Shown here: positions 43,025 through 52,277 of the stretch, one piece after another
Layout of the letters: each line of letters opens with the position of its first letter
Position numbering within the stretch: position 1 is the first letter of the stretch
Assembly: GCA_019359035.1 (NCBI GenBank)
Contig: JAHHIC010000059.1
Coordinates: 40,554-104,553, forward strand
Source of the DNA: Scytonematopsis contorta HA4267-MV1
Lineage (GTDB): Bacteria; Cyanobacteriota; Cyanobacteriia; Cyanobacteriales; Nostocaceae
DNA: 64,000 nt
Reading direction: 5' to 3'
Notes under the pieces: model-generated
The model's database searches: none
Seen by the model: the letters and a program-made list of their open reading frames with translations, nothing else
Told to the model about the DNA's origin: nothing
Made by a program: the position numbers and the translations under genes

Positions 43025-43798
43025 ATGAAGTATTGGCAGGAAACAATGGCAGTGACTCAACGTATCTTAACTGAGTTATTAAGACGCAGACGCAGCCTTA
43101 TTTTTTGGAGTATATTTCCAATCTCAGTGTTAATACTAAACGGATTTATTTTTGCAGAACGAGCGAAATTGTCAATGGCTGTTGCTTTCGATAATGCAGC
43201 TCCCCCCACTTTAGTTGGAGCTGCTTTATTCTTTAGCTGCTTGGGAGGTAGCGTTGCGACGGTAGTTTCAGAACGCGAACAGCAAACTCTTAAGCGTTTA
43301 TTTATTTCTCCTTTGAGTGGTACTTCTTACTTTTTAGGAATTTTTTTCGCTCATAGTTTTATTGGTGCTGGACAAACGTTATTAATTTATACCGCAGCTG
43401 CTTTTTGGGGTGCGAGTTTTAAAGGTTCAATTTTTCTCGGTCTAGCAATTATTATTTTGAGTATTATTGCTTATGTTGGATTAGGATTTATTTTGGGAAC
43501 GCAATTAGCAAGAAGAACCGAGGATGTGAATGCATTAGTCGCAGCTTTTGGAGTACCGTTATTAATTTTAGGTGGTGCATTTATGCCGAGTTCATTATTT
43601 CCAAAAGTATTATTAGATATTGCTCAATTTAATCCAATTTATCACATGACAGAAGCTCTTTTAGGTGTTTCTGCTAGGAATTCTGAATTTGCTGATATCG
43701 CACCACACTTACAATTTTTAGCAATATTTGCTTTCGTCATGGTAATAACAGGTTGGTTATCTTATCGCAGAATGTTAACAATTGAAAAAAGATTGTGA
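43025..43798 (+). CDS. ABC-2 type transporter permease
   Basis: 257 residues from the ATG at 43025; an upstream TTG frame runs into the divergent gene. Six membrane segments in the ABC-2 pattern (SLIFWSIFPISVLILNGFIF; LVGAALFFSCLGGSVATVV; GIFFAHSFIGAGQTLLIYTAAAFWG; LAIIILSIIAYVGLGFILG; ALVAAFGVPLLILGGAFMPSS; LQFLAIFAFVMVITGWLSY). The loop SEREQQTLKRLFISPLSGTSYFLG is the usual coupling region. It pairs with the ATPase gene 110 bp downstream. Substrate unknown (drug, polysaccharide or lipid types exist). Confidence 0.88.
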   Translation: MKYWQETMAVTQRILTELLRRRRSLIFWSIFPISVLILNGFIFAERAKLSMAVAFDNAAPPTLVGAALFFSCLGGSVATVVSEREQQTLKRLFISPLSGTSYFLGIFFAHSFIGAGQTLLIYTAAAFWGASFKGSIFLGLAIIILSIIAYVGLGFILGTQLARRTEDVNALVAAFGVPLLILGGAFMPSSLFPKVLLDIAQFNPIYHMTEALLGVSARNSEFADIAPHLQFLAIFAFVMVITGWLSYRRMLTIEKRL

Positions 43799-43834
43799 GG
43801 GAGTAGGGAGTGGGGAATCAATTTTCAAAAGTAG

Positions 43835-43882
43835 TGCGAGCATCTTGCTCGCTTGTTGCTAATAGCGAGCAAGATGCTCGCA
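43835..43882. repeat. Perfect 19-bp inverted repeat between permease and ATPase genes
   Basis: Arms TGCGAGCATCTTGCTCGCT and AGCGAGCAAGATGCTCGCA around 10 bp; each arm can also fold on itself. Another arm is at 39830-39848. It lies in the putative operon and may change the balance of the two transcripts. Confidence 0.88.
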
Positions 43883-43908
43883 ATACATACATCATATACA
43901 GTAAAAAT

Positions 43909-44805
43909 ATGTTAACGATTTATAAAATCAATAAATCTTACGGAAAACGAAAAGTATTAGAAGATTTAACTTTAGATATTGCTTCTGGTGAAATATATGG
44001 TTTACTTGGTGCGAATGGAGCAGGAAAAACAACTACTATTAATATAATTTGTAATTTACTTAATGCAGATAGCGGTCAAATTAAAATTAATAACTTACCT
44101 GTTTCTGAAGCGACAAAAAAGTTAATAGGTATTGCACCCCAAGAAAATTTACTCTACAAAACTCTTTCTTGCGAGGAAAATCTTTATTTCTTTGCCAAAA
44201 TATACGGATTAGACAATAAGACAACGAAAGAGCAAGTCAAAATAAATCTTGCAGCAGTAAATTTACTAGACAGAGCAAAAAGTCCAGTGGAAACCCTTAG
44301 TGGTGGAATGCAAAGACGTTTGAATATAGCAATTGCTCTTGTCCATCAACCGAAACTAGTTATTTTAGACGAACCAACAACAGGATTAGATATTGAAGCA
44401 CGATACGAAATTTGGGAGTTAATTCGACAACTAAAAAATCAAGGAATCACAGTTTTATTAACCACACACTTATTAGATGAAGCAGAGCGTCTTTGTCAGC
44501 GAATAGGCATTCTTAAAAACGGTAGAATTTTAGCAGAAGGAACTTTAGAAGAATTAAGGAAAAGAATACCAGCCAAAGAAATTGCTTTTATCCAAACATC
44601 AGAAGAAGAGCGGGCTATATTACGTGGACAAGAAATTGGTTTCACACCACGTAGATATGGAAATGCTCTGGCTTTTTGGTTACCAGAGCATTTATCACTA
44701 AAGGAAATTTTATCCCATTTTGAAGGTATTTCTATCGATTCCATAGCTCGTCAACCCGTAGGTTTAGAGCATATTTATTTGGAAGTCACGGGGAGTAGGG
44801 AGTAG
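43909..44805 (+). CDS. ABC transporter ATP-binding protein
   Basis: 298 residues from the ATG at 43909; a longer GTG frame would translate the inverted repeat. Walker A GANGAGKTTTIN, Q-loop in GIAPQENLLY, signature LSGGMQRRLNIAIAL, Walker B LVILDEPTTGLD and the switch His in LTTHLLDEAERL are intact. The C-terminal 80 residues form the extra domain of DrrA-type exporters. It powers the permease encoded upstream. The final codons and stop lie in the heptamer tract, so the end of the protein (GSRE) is repeat-derived. Confidence 0.93.
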   Translation: MLTIYKINKSYGKRKVLEDLTLDIASGEIYGLLGANGAGKTTTINIICNLLNADSGQIKINNLPVSEATKKLIGIAPQENLLYKTLSCEENLYFFAKIYGLDNKTTKEQVKINLAAVNLLDRAKSPVETLSGGMQRRLNIAIALVHQPKLVILDEPTTGLDIEARYEIWELIRQLKNQGITVLLTTHLLDEAERLCQRIGILKNGRILAEGTLEELRKRIPAKEIAFIQTSEEERAILRGQEIGFTPRRYGNALAFWLPEHLSLKEILSHFEGISIDSIARQPVGLEHIYLEVTGSRE

Positions 44806-44960
44806 GGAGTGGGGAGTGGGGAGTGGGGAGTGGGAATTGGGAGTAGGGAGTGGGAATTGGGAATTGCGTAGACCTCTGGTCTTCCCGTAGGGTATTGCAA
44901 ATTACGAATTACTTTTCTATTCCCCACTCCCCACTCCCCATTCCCCACTCCCCATTCCCC
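44790..44960. repeat. GGGGAGT / GGGAATT / CCCCATT heptamer tract
   Basis: GGGGAGT and GGGAATT units (about 44790-44868), a short unique piece with TAGACCTCTGGTCTTCCC, then CCCCACT/CCCCATT units (about 44918-44960). The two halves are inverted relative to each other, giving a large imperfect hairpin between convergent genes. Confidence 0.88.
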
Positions 44961-47900
44961 CTATTCCGGTTTCTCCTGAAAAAATTTCAGGTTTATTGTT
45001 TTCGCTTGTTCTCCGTCTGGTGCTACTGCTTCCATTACGTAGTTGAGTAGATTTTCTGAGAACGGAATACGTAGGTGGAAAGTACCGTCCGGTTTAACTT
45101 TTATTGGTTGTCCAGCAACTTTAATTGTTGAACCAGCTTCTGCTGCACCGTGGATAATTAATTCCGCGTCCGCTTCAAAGAAAAATTCTCCTTGGGGACG
45201 GCTAAATACTCTCACCACTTGCGAGCGTTCTAGTGGTAACCAACGTTCGTCTTGTGTAACATAACCAACTTCGGTCATGTAATCACGGTCGCTGGTAGGA
45301 ATTGCAACAAAGCGGTCGTGTGTTATTTCCTCGCATTCGTATTTTTGTACGAGAGTTGGAGCCTGATAACTCAGGTCAATATCCGTAACATCGTACAATC
45401 GCAATTCTAATAAGTTACCACCCTGTTCTCGTGCTGCTTGTTTTTCAGCTTCGGAAATTTTCCAGGAAGTATAAGCCCATTTAGGAGTGCGTGGGATTAG
45501 GACAATTTTTTCCTCAGACAGCGCTTCTGGGACTTGGGGTGGGACTTCTTCTTCACGAATTGTAGTATTTTGCACTACGGTGTCCGTGTTTTCTTGACTG
45601 CTGGGAGTAGAGGATAAACCAGCACCAATTACAGCCGCAGCACCTGCTAGTGCAGCACCACCTGCTACAACTGCTGGGTTGACACTTGGATAAACGACTT
45701 CTGGGGAGTCAGATATCGCAGCTGTTGTTACCTCTGGTGTGCTAAAGGTTTCTTCAACTATTGGCTGAGATGTTGGTTGTTCAAATTGGAGTACAGTTGG
45801 AGCCTCAGATGTGACAAACTCAGGTATCGCTACCTCAGATACTGGTTGTGCAACTTCTGTTAATGTTGTGTCAACATCATTAACATTTTCGCCACTAGAA
45901 ACTTCAGATGTGATTTCTGAGACTAATGATTCGATAGTTTCATCGCTCGTTGCTGGTTGCAAATCATTGTTAGATATTGCTAGTTCCTCAGCATCGGCTA
46001 AAATATTCAAATCTTCTGTGTACAATTCTGCTAGCTCTGGTATCGTCGCTTCTTCTATGGATGGTTCGCTTACATCAGATGCTACAGCTTCTACATCTAT
46101 CGCAGGAGATAGAGATGCATTAATATCTTCAGAAGTTTGTTCGTCATTCGCTTCGGGTTCAGAACCATCACCAGATAATTTTGACCAAAACGCGGCTCCA
46201 GCTGCGACTGCTGCTCCACCCGCTATGGCTGCACCACCTCGGTCTGTGATATTTTTTAACCAGTTTGGGTCTTGTTGTCGAGTTTCTTCCCTAGCTTCCT
46301 CTTCGCTGAGCCAATTCCAATCGTCTTCTGGTACTTCTGGAGAAGTTACTTCTACTGGTTCCGTTATGTTAACTGAATTTACTTCTACAGTTTCATTAGA
46401 TAATTCAGTATCATTAGTAACTTCAGTAACTTCGGTTTCTTCTGTACCAGAACCACTAGACAATTTTGACCACAAAACAGCTCCTGCTCCTGCAGCCGCT
46501 GCAGTTCCACCAGCTATTGCAGCACCACCTTGGTCAGTGATGTTTCGTAACCAATTGGAGTCTTGCTGTTGAGTTTCCTCAGGAGTCTCCTCTTGTAATA
46601 GCCAGTTCCAGTCATCTTCCCTTGTGGGATTTTGCTCTGCTTGAGCCTCTCCTTCTCTTAACCAGTTCCAGTTTTGTTCTTCTGGTTGTTGTTCTTCGCT
46701 CGTGACAACTTCCGAGGTAACAACTTCTGGAGTAACAGCTTCTGGGTTAACAGCTTCTGGGGTGGCAATTTCTTCCACAGATGTTGGCTGTAGTATGGTG
46801 GATGGCGGCTGTATTATAGTGGGTTGCTGTGACTGTATTACAGTATTTCCACTATCCGTCGTGGTGTCATCTTGTACTTCTGGCTCTGATTCTCTACCAG
46901 ACATTGCCGACCAAATAGCCGCTCCTGTACCTGCTGCAACTGCGGCTCCACCAGCTAGTGCTGCACCACCTTGTCCTGTAAGATTGTCTATCCAAGTGGG
47001 CTGTTGTGTTCCAGTTTCTTCCGCTGTCAATTCGCTATTAACTTGGTTAATTTCGGTTTGGGGGACTTCGGTTTGGGGAATTTCTCCTGTTACCTCGGTG
47101 GTGGGATTATCCCAATAAGAATTTACCTCAGTTGTTTCGACTTGGGGAAGTTCTGTAGTTACTTCGGAGATGGAATTATCCCAATAGGAGTAATTTACAT
47201 CAGTTGTATTAGTTGCATCAGTTGCATTAGTTTCAGGAATGCCTGTAGTTACCTCAGTACTTGAATTATCCCAATAGGAATAATTTACATCAGTCGTTTC
47301 TTCGGCTTGGGGTATTTCTGTTGTTACATTGGGGTAGGAATTTGCTGCACTGGAAATATAACCGGACTGTTCCACGGTTATATCTTGGGCAGAATCATCA
47401 ACATCTGTATTATCTACTACTGTTACTTTTGGCTCTGTCGGCTCCGAATCTTTACCGGACAAAACAGACCAAGCCGCAGCACCTGCACCCGCAGCCAGAG
47501 CCGCACCACCGGCTAAAGCAGCACCACCAGTATTCGTAATATTTTCTGTAATATTCGATGCTGTCGATGTAGTTCCACCCGCTACAGTTCCATCTGCAAC
47601 ACTTGATGCAGTATCGGTAACGTTATGCACTACATTATCTGTAGTTGTACTAGCGCTATCGACTAAGTTAGATGTTCCTGTCTCCAAACGCTCTGTAAAG
47701 TTGGGTGAAGTTGGAGGAGCTGTTTCGCGGTCTTGATAATAAGTAGAAGGAGCAGAAGGAGTAGAAGGAGCACTTCCAGCAGATGCTACAGCTGTGGGTA
47801 TTTCCTCAGCTTCCTCTTCACGGCGTTTTCCACTCAACCACCTCCACAGGGCAATTCCCAGGAATGGTAAAAATAAAAGCAACCAAAACCACCAAGGTAT

Positions 47901-49112
47901 TCCCGAATTTGCTGCATTAACCGCAGAAGAAGGTACTTGTGCAGTAGCAGTAGCCTCTGGACTAGGTGTCGCGGTGCCAATTGTTGTATCCGTTGCTGCT
48001 AAGGGAGTCGCGTTTACACTTGGAGTTTCTGTCACAGGGGTAGGGATAGCGTTACTTGCAACTTCTGTTCCAGGTGTTGCAGTTGCACCAGCATTAGTAC
48101 CAGGTGTTGCAGTTAAACCCGCAGCATCCGTACCAGGAGTTGTACTGGTTGTGGCAGGTGCAGCAGCAGTACTTGTAGAAGCGAGCGTTGCACTAATAGG
48201 ATTTTTACCTTCTTTTACAGCAGCAGCTTCCGCAGCTAAAGCAGTTTTAATTGCATCTTGTCCAGGTTGTGCGGTGGACAAACCTAGAAAAGCAGCAACT
48301 GCAGGGTTAGGATTTTTTTTGTAAGCGTACACAAAGGGTTGTGAGAAAGGATATTTTGGGTCACTTGGCAATGTTTTGTGCATGGACAGTACTCTCACAC
48401 CAGGTAAACTCGATACCTGATTTGCAACAACATAGCCAATGCCATCCTTTCCTAACTGCTTAACAATTTCAGCAGTGTTATCGTCTGAAAGCTGATTAGC
48501 AGTAGCACCAGTTGCAAATTTCCTGGTCTTAAAAACTGGATAACCGCGAAAAGCCTCGCGAGTATCACTAGTTAAAGGGCGGTCAATCAGTCGAATTTTT
48601 CCTGCTGAACCACCTATTTTCGACCAGTCGGTAATTTCTCCTCGAAAAATTTTAGCGAATTGCTCGCTAGTCAAACTTCCTTGGAAAGGATTATCAGATG
48701 CAACTACTACGGCAATTTTTTCTCGGTGTAAGCGAATTTGTTCGAGTCCTTTAGCTTTTTCTTCAGGAGTCAAACCACGACCAAGACCGACTAAATCAAT
48801 TTTTCCATCTTGCAAAGCTTTTATTGCCGACTCCGCACCATTACTTGCAGCTTCAACCTTGCTACCAGGAAACTTTTGTTCAAAACTTTGTTTCAAACTT
48901 TGGTTAATTGTAGCCATGCTGCTGGAGCCGTCAATCCGTACCGTTGTACCAGTTGGCACTGTTTCCGGTAGCGAGAAAGACGGAGTATCACCAGAGGTTG
49001 ATTGTGCCCGTGCGGATTCGGACAGGAACATAGTTGCCACTGGGGAAGAACCCAAAGCAAGCAACAATGCTAAGCTTACAATCGAACTATATTTTTTTTC
49101 TTTTTGCCACAT
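44961..49112 (-). CDS. Giant phosphate-binding-protein-like / DUF4912 chimera
   Basis: 1383 residues from the ATG at 49112. Signal peptide (about 8-37, cut after ARAQ). A PstS-like periplasmic binding domain (about 50-300, VRIDGSSSMATINQSLKQSFEQKFPG; GEITDWSKIGG; GKDGIGYVVANQV). Ala/Thr/Pro-rich linker, then one membrane helix (about 402-422, IPWWFWLLLFLPFLGIALWRW). A long acidic disordered part carries five Gly/Ala-rich hydrophobic blocks (near 525, 710, 860, 955, 1145; GGAALAGGAALAAGAGAAAW type) and three YWDN units. C-terminal DUF4912 domain (about 1200-1375, TPKWAYTSWKISEAEKQAAREQGG). The binding part is outside and DUF4912 probably in the cytoplasm. Role unknown. Confidence 0.82.
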   Translation of the reverse strand: MWQKEKKYSSIVSLALLLALGSSPVATMFLSESARAQSTSGDTPSFSLPETVPTGTTVRIDGSSSMATINQSLKQSFEQKFPGSKVEAASNGAESAIKALQDGKIDLVGLGRGLTPEEKAKGLEQIRLHREKIAVVVASDNPFQGSLTSEQFAKIFRGEITDWSKIGGSAGKIRLIDRPLTSDTREAFRGYPVFKTRKFATGATANQLSDDNTAEIVKQLGKDGIGYVVANQVSSLPGVRVLSMHKTLPSDPKYPFSQPFVYAYKKNPNPAVAAFLGLSTAQPGQDAIKTALAAEAAAVKEGKNPISATLASTSTAAAPATTSTTPGTDAAGLTATPGTNAGATATPGTEVASNAIPTPVTETPSVNATPLAATDTTIGTATPSPEATATAQVPSSAVNAANSGIPWWFWLLLFLPFLGIALWRWLSGKRREEEAEEIPTAVASAGSAPSTPSAPSTYYQDRETAPPTSPNFTERLETGTSNLVDSASTTTDNVVHNVTDTASSVADGTVAGGTTSTASNITENITNTGGAALAGGAALAAGAGAAAWSVLSGKDSEPTEPKVTVVDNTDVDDSAQDITVEQSGYISSAANSYPNVTTEIPQAEETTDVNYSYWDNSSTEVTTGIPETNATDATNTTDVNYSYWDNSISEVTTELPQVETTEVNSYWDNPTTEVTGEIPQTEVPQTEINQVNSELTAEETGTQQPTWIDNLTGQGGAALAGGAAVAAGTGAAIWSAMSGRESEPEVQDDTTTDSGNTVIQSQQPTIIQPPSTILQPTSVEEIATPEAVNPEAVTPEVVTSEVVTSEEQQPEEQNWNWLREGEAQAEQNPTREDDWNWLLQEETPEETQQQDSNWLRNITDQGGAAIAGGTAAAAGAGAVLWSKLSSGSGTEETEVTEVTNDTELSNETVEVNSVNITEPVEVTSPEVPEDDWNWLSEEEAREETRQQDPNWLKNITDRGGAAIAGGAAVAAGAAFWSKLSGDGSEPEANDEQTSEDINASLSPAIDVEAVASDVSEPSIEEATIPELAELYTEDLNILADAEELAISNNDLQPATSDETIESLVSEITSEVSSGENVNDVDTTLTEVAQPVSEVAIPEFVTSEAPTVLQFEQPTSQPIVEETFSTPEVTTAAISDSPEVVYPSVNPAVVAGGAALAGAAAVIGAGLSSTPSSQENTDTVVQNTTIREEEVPPQVPEALSEEKIVLIPRTPKWAYTSWKISEAEKQAAREQGGNLLELRLYDVTDIDLSYQAPTLVQKYECEEITHDRFVAIPTSDRDYMTEVGYVTQDERWLPLERSQVVRVFSRPQGEFFFEADAELIIHGAAEAGSTIKVAGQPIKVKPDGTFHLRIPFSENLLNYVMEAVAPDGEQAKTINLKFFQEKPE

Positions 49113-49864
49113 ACGCCCCTTATAGTGGTGAAGGAAACACAAAGGCGGCCAGTCCTAATCCAAATGTGTGGGAGAAGACGGGCTAATTATACATCCCTCT
49201 AATATGTTTTTTAAGTTACTAGAGATACTTATGTTAAAGTACAGCTGCCTTTAAGTATATAATGCCTTCAAACAATATTAATCAACAGTTTATCTTTTCT
49301 TTAAATATCCGGAAACTTTACATTTCCAAGCCTTTCAGCGATTTTGATACAAAATGCTACGCAAATTAACTCATTGACTTAGACGCTTAATTCAAAGGGT
49401 GAAAGCAATTCTGGGAATGTAAATATAATTAAGATTTATACTTGGTCTCCCATGTATACCCCTGTGGGGAGTCGCCAAAATAAACTGTAAACTTATTTTT
49501 CTTTAATGAGATTTATTGTTATACGCTCTCAGAGATGGCAAAAGAAACCTTAGTCGTCCAGATATAATTTTATATTTCGGAAAATGACTACCGTATTTTT
49601 CGGTAAATCGTCAAGGTAAATAAACAATTTAAATATTACATTTACATATGGTAAAAATTAGTAATATCTACTGTTATTTGTTTTCAAATCGTGAATTCTT
49701 ATACAAAATTTATCTTAAATAAGTAAAAATCATTCTGTTATCTATATATCTTGCCATTTTCAGGTAATAAAGATTACTCTATAAAGGATTTGTTTTTTCC
49801 GGATGTACCGATTAAACAAAGAATAATTAGCAAGTTCCTCTATAGCTCCTCGTTAAAAACACGC
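49113..49864. other. Long divergent intergenic region
   Basis: About 750 bp between the divergent DUF4912 chimera and the serine hydrolase. AT-rich; no gene, RNA or strong repeat recognised. An open frame extends the serine hydrolase upstream to a TTG at 49751 but has no export-signal logic. Confidence 0.5.
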
Positions 49865-50893
49865 ATGAAATCTAGCTTATTCTTACTTGGTTTAGTCAGT
49901 ATTACTGCATTCTCAGAACCGGCAAAAGCTTATGAATTTCCAGCAAATACAAACCCTCTCAGCAATAATTCTGTAATACAACCAACAACATTTGAATTAC
50001 CCGATATTAAGCAGCAAGAACCAATTCCACAGCAAGATATCAATCAAAATGTTAACCAAAATAAACCTGGTGGAAACATTCCAGTAGGTCATGAAATGTC
50101 ACGATTAAGCGCTCAAGTTCAGACATTAATGGCTCGCTACAAGTTCCTAAAACCAGGAATGTTTTTCTTAGATTTGCAAACAGGAGATTATCTGGATGTT
50201 AATGGTGATATGGCGTTTCCTGCTGCTAGCACTATCAAATATCCGATTCTAATTGCTTTATTCCAAGAAGTTGATGCTGGTAGAGTTCGATTAGATGAAA
50301 CTCTGGTAATGCGTCGCCAACAGATGGTTGGTGGTTCCGGAAATATGCGATTTAGACGACCAGGAACTAAGTTCAATCTGTTGGAAGTTGCTACCCGGAT
50401 GATGACTATTAGCGACAATACTGCTACCAACATGATTATTGACCGTCTTGGAGGTAGACAAGTTTTGAACGAACGGTTCCAAACTTGGGGACTGCAAAAG
50501 ACTGTCATGAGAAATATGTTGGGTGATTTTAATGGAACAAATACTACTAGCGCTAGAGATTTAGTTAAGATATCCACGTTGATTGAGAATCAGCAATTGC
50601 TTTCAGATTCTAGTCATTCCAGAGTTATTGATATTATGCGTCGTTGTCAAAATCGCAGACTACTTCCATCTGGTCTGGGTTCAGGAGCCAATATTGCTCA
50701 TAAGACTGGAACTCTTAGATTTATTCTTGGGGATGCTGGAATTATTCAAACTTCATCTGGTAAACGTTATTTAGCTGGAATTCTTGTTAGAAGACCCCAC
50801 CACGATACGAGAGCTAGAACTTTTATTCAACAAGTTTCTCGGATGGTATACAACTATCTTGACCAATCGCAGGTTACCACATCTAGACCTTAA
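49865..50893 (+). CDS. Class A beta-lactamase-like serine hydrolase
   Basis: 342 residues from the ATG at 49865, chosen because it begins a proper signal peptide (MKSSLFLLGLVSITAFSEPAKA). The penicillin-recognising fold has all three motifs: SxxK in AASTIKYPI, SDN in ISDNTATNMI and KTG in IAHKTGTL. The omega-loop Glu of true class A beta-lactamases (ExxLN) is not evident; the region reads NMLGDFNGTNTTSARDL. It may therefore be a peptidoglycan hydrolase/DD-peptidase relative rather than a resistance enzyme. A Pro/Gln/Asn-rich linker (about 25-75) separates the signal from the domain. Confidence 0.85.
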   Translation: MKSSLFLLGLVSITAFSEPAKAYEFPANTNPLSNNSVIQPTTFELPDIKQQEPIPQQDINQNVNQNKPGGNIPVGHEMSRLSAQVQTLMARYKFLKPGMFFLDLQTGDYLDVNGDMAFPAASTIKYPILIALFQEVDAGRVRLDETLVMRRQQMVGGSGNMRFRRPGTKFNLLEVATRMMTISDNTATNMIIDRLGGRQVLNERFQTWGLQKTVMRNMLGDFNGTNTTSARDLVKISTLIENQQLLSDSSHSRVIDIMRRCQNRRLLPSGLGSGANIAHKTGTLRFILGDAGIIQTSSGKRYLAGILVRRPHHDTRARTFIQQVSRMVYNYLDQSQVTTSRP

Positions 50894-50920
50894 GAATTAG
50901 GGAGTGGAGAATTCCATACA

Positions 50921-51029
50921 GACCTAACCCCCCTACCCCCCTTCCCTAGGAGGGAAGGGGGAAAATAAAAAAAATATCTAATCTTAGCCCCCCTTCCCTT
51001 GCAGGGAAGGGGGGTTGGGGGGTTAGGTC
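50921..51029. repeat. GACCTAACCCCCC palindromic element between convergent genes
   Basis: 109 bp with inverted ends GACCTAACCCCCC / GGGGGGTTAGGTC and two inner CCCTTCCC...GGGAAGGG hairpins. Same family as 35738-35869. It separates the serine hydrolase from coaR and probably acts as a two-way terminator. Confidence 0.82.
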
Positions 51030-51031
51030 TC

Positions 51032-52147
51032 TTAATTGTGACACAGAAAACAATGGCAATCTGGCTTATCCATCAGTGTTTCTAGCAAGGAATTTAACGC
51101 ACAAGCTGCTAATAATCCCCCTCCTAATGTTCCTTGAATAGTTATAAAAGGTACATCTAATTGCATTAACTGCCGTTTCGCTGCAGGAGCGTGGCTAAAG
51201 CCTATTGGCATTCCAATTACTAAGGCGGGTTTAATTTTTTGCTTTACAATAGCTTCACAAATAGCTAATAATACTGATGGTGCGTAGCCAACTACTAATA
51301 TGCAACCCTCGCTAATTTGTTGCAATTTCTCTTGCCATTTTTGATGTTCCCAGAATGCTTGTTCTGCTTCTGCTGCTGTCGTAATATGGGGATTGTCAAT
51401 TAAAGTTTTGACTTGACAACCTAAGTTAATCAATCGCGTATTGTCTAAAGCTGCTGCAACAGTAGAAATATCGGCAATTACTTGACAACCCGATTTCAAC
51501 GCTTCTCTCGCATTTGTGATCGCACTATTTCCCAAGCGAACTTCATAGGCTAAGCTTACGTCTCCACAGGCTAAAACTAATTGCGAAATTAACTCTTTTT
51601 CTATTGCTGAGCGTTGGGAAAGGTCTGGTAATAAACGCTCTAAGGATTCTTGAAAATCTTCGGGGTGTGCATCCACTTTGGCATCTAAGCCGCTCCAAAG
51701 CGAAGATAACCCTTCAATTTCAACTTGGGTCTCGGCTGATAATACTTTCAGGGAGGATAAAACCTCTGCTTGCATTTGTTGACAATGATGGTCGCGTCCT
51801 AATAATCCTTCTAGTGCGGATGCTGTTTGTCGCAGTTGGGCTATTTGCTGGATAACAACCCGATATTGCTGTTGTAATTGCTCCATCAATACCGTGTTTG
51901 CGTCTGCTTCCTCAGGTTCAACTTCCAGAATTTGCCGTATGTGATTTAAATGAAAACCTTGCTGTTTTAGTGCTACGATGCGCTGTAGCCTAATTACATC
52001 TTTTTGATTGTAAAGACGATAATTACTGGCTGAACGCATTGGTTGTGGTAGCAAGCCTAATTGATGGTAATGTCGTACCATGCGGGGGGAAATTCCGGAA
52101 CCAACGGCTTTAGTAAGTTCTTTAATAGTTAAGGAAGCTGCGTTCAT
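51032..52147 (-). CDS. coaR: CoaR-type cobalt/B12-responsive MerR regulator with precorrin isomerase domain
   Basis: 371 residues. MerR-type HTH (about 6-75, TIKELTKAVGSGISPRMVRHYHQLGLLPQP) and a coiled coil (about 80-125) precede a precorrin-8X methylmutase (CobH/CbiC)-like domain (about 160-355, ACGDVSLAYEVRLGNSAITNAREALKSG, PALVIGMPIGFSHAPAAK). The C-terminus DCHCFLCHN holds the Cys-His-Cys metal motif described for Synechocystis CoaR, which activates the cobalt exporter gene coaT. No coaT-like P-type ATPase gene is next to it here, unlike Synechocystis, so the target must be elsewhere. Confidence 0.92.
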   Translation of the reverse strand: MNAASLTIKELTKAVGSGISPRMVRHYHQLGLLPQPMRSASNYRLYNQKDVIRLQRIVALKQQGFHLNHIRQILEVEPEEADANTVLMEQLQQQYRVVIQQIAQLRQTASALEGLLGRDHHCQQMQAEVLSSLKVLSAETQVEIEGLSSLWSGLDAKVDAHPEDFQESLERLLPDLSQRSAIEKELISQLVLACGDVSLAYEVRLGNSAITNAREALKSGCQVIADISTVAAALDNTRLINLGCQVKTLIDNPHITTAAEAEQAFWEHQKWQEKLQQISEGCILVVGYAPSVLLAICEAIVKQKIKPALVIGMPIGFSHAPAAKRQLMQLDVPFITIQGTLGGGLLAACALNSLLETLMDKPDCHCFLCHN

Positions 52148-52277
52148 TTATAATAAATTGGAGATATTTTTTAATTAATTTACTCCATATCCCAATGGTA
52201 TTAAATTCCTTTAAAATTGTATTTTATATATACTAATAGGGATAAGTGTTATTTACTACATAACCTTCCCAGTGAAC

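Noticed and set aside
43810..43908. N-terminal extension of the ABC ATPase
   Set aside because: It would translate a heptamer and a perfect inverted repeat; the ATG at 43909 begins a normal ATPase domain.
45043..48324. Long rightward frames opposite the DUF4912 chimera
   Set aside because: They are antisense shadows of a low-complexity coding sequence; the leftward frame has domains, a signal peptide and a membrane helix.
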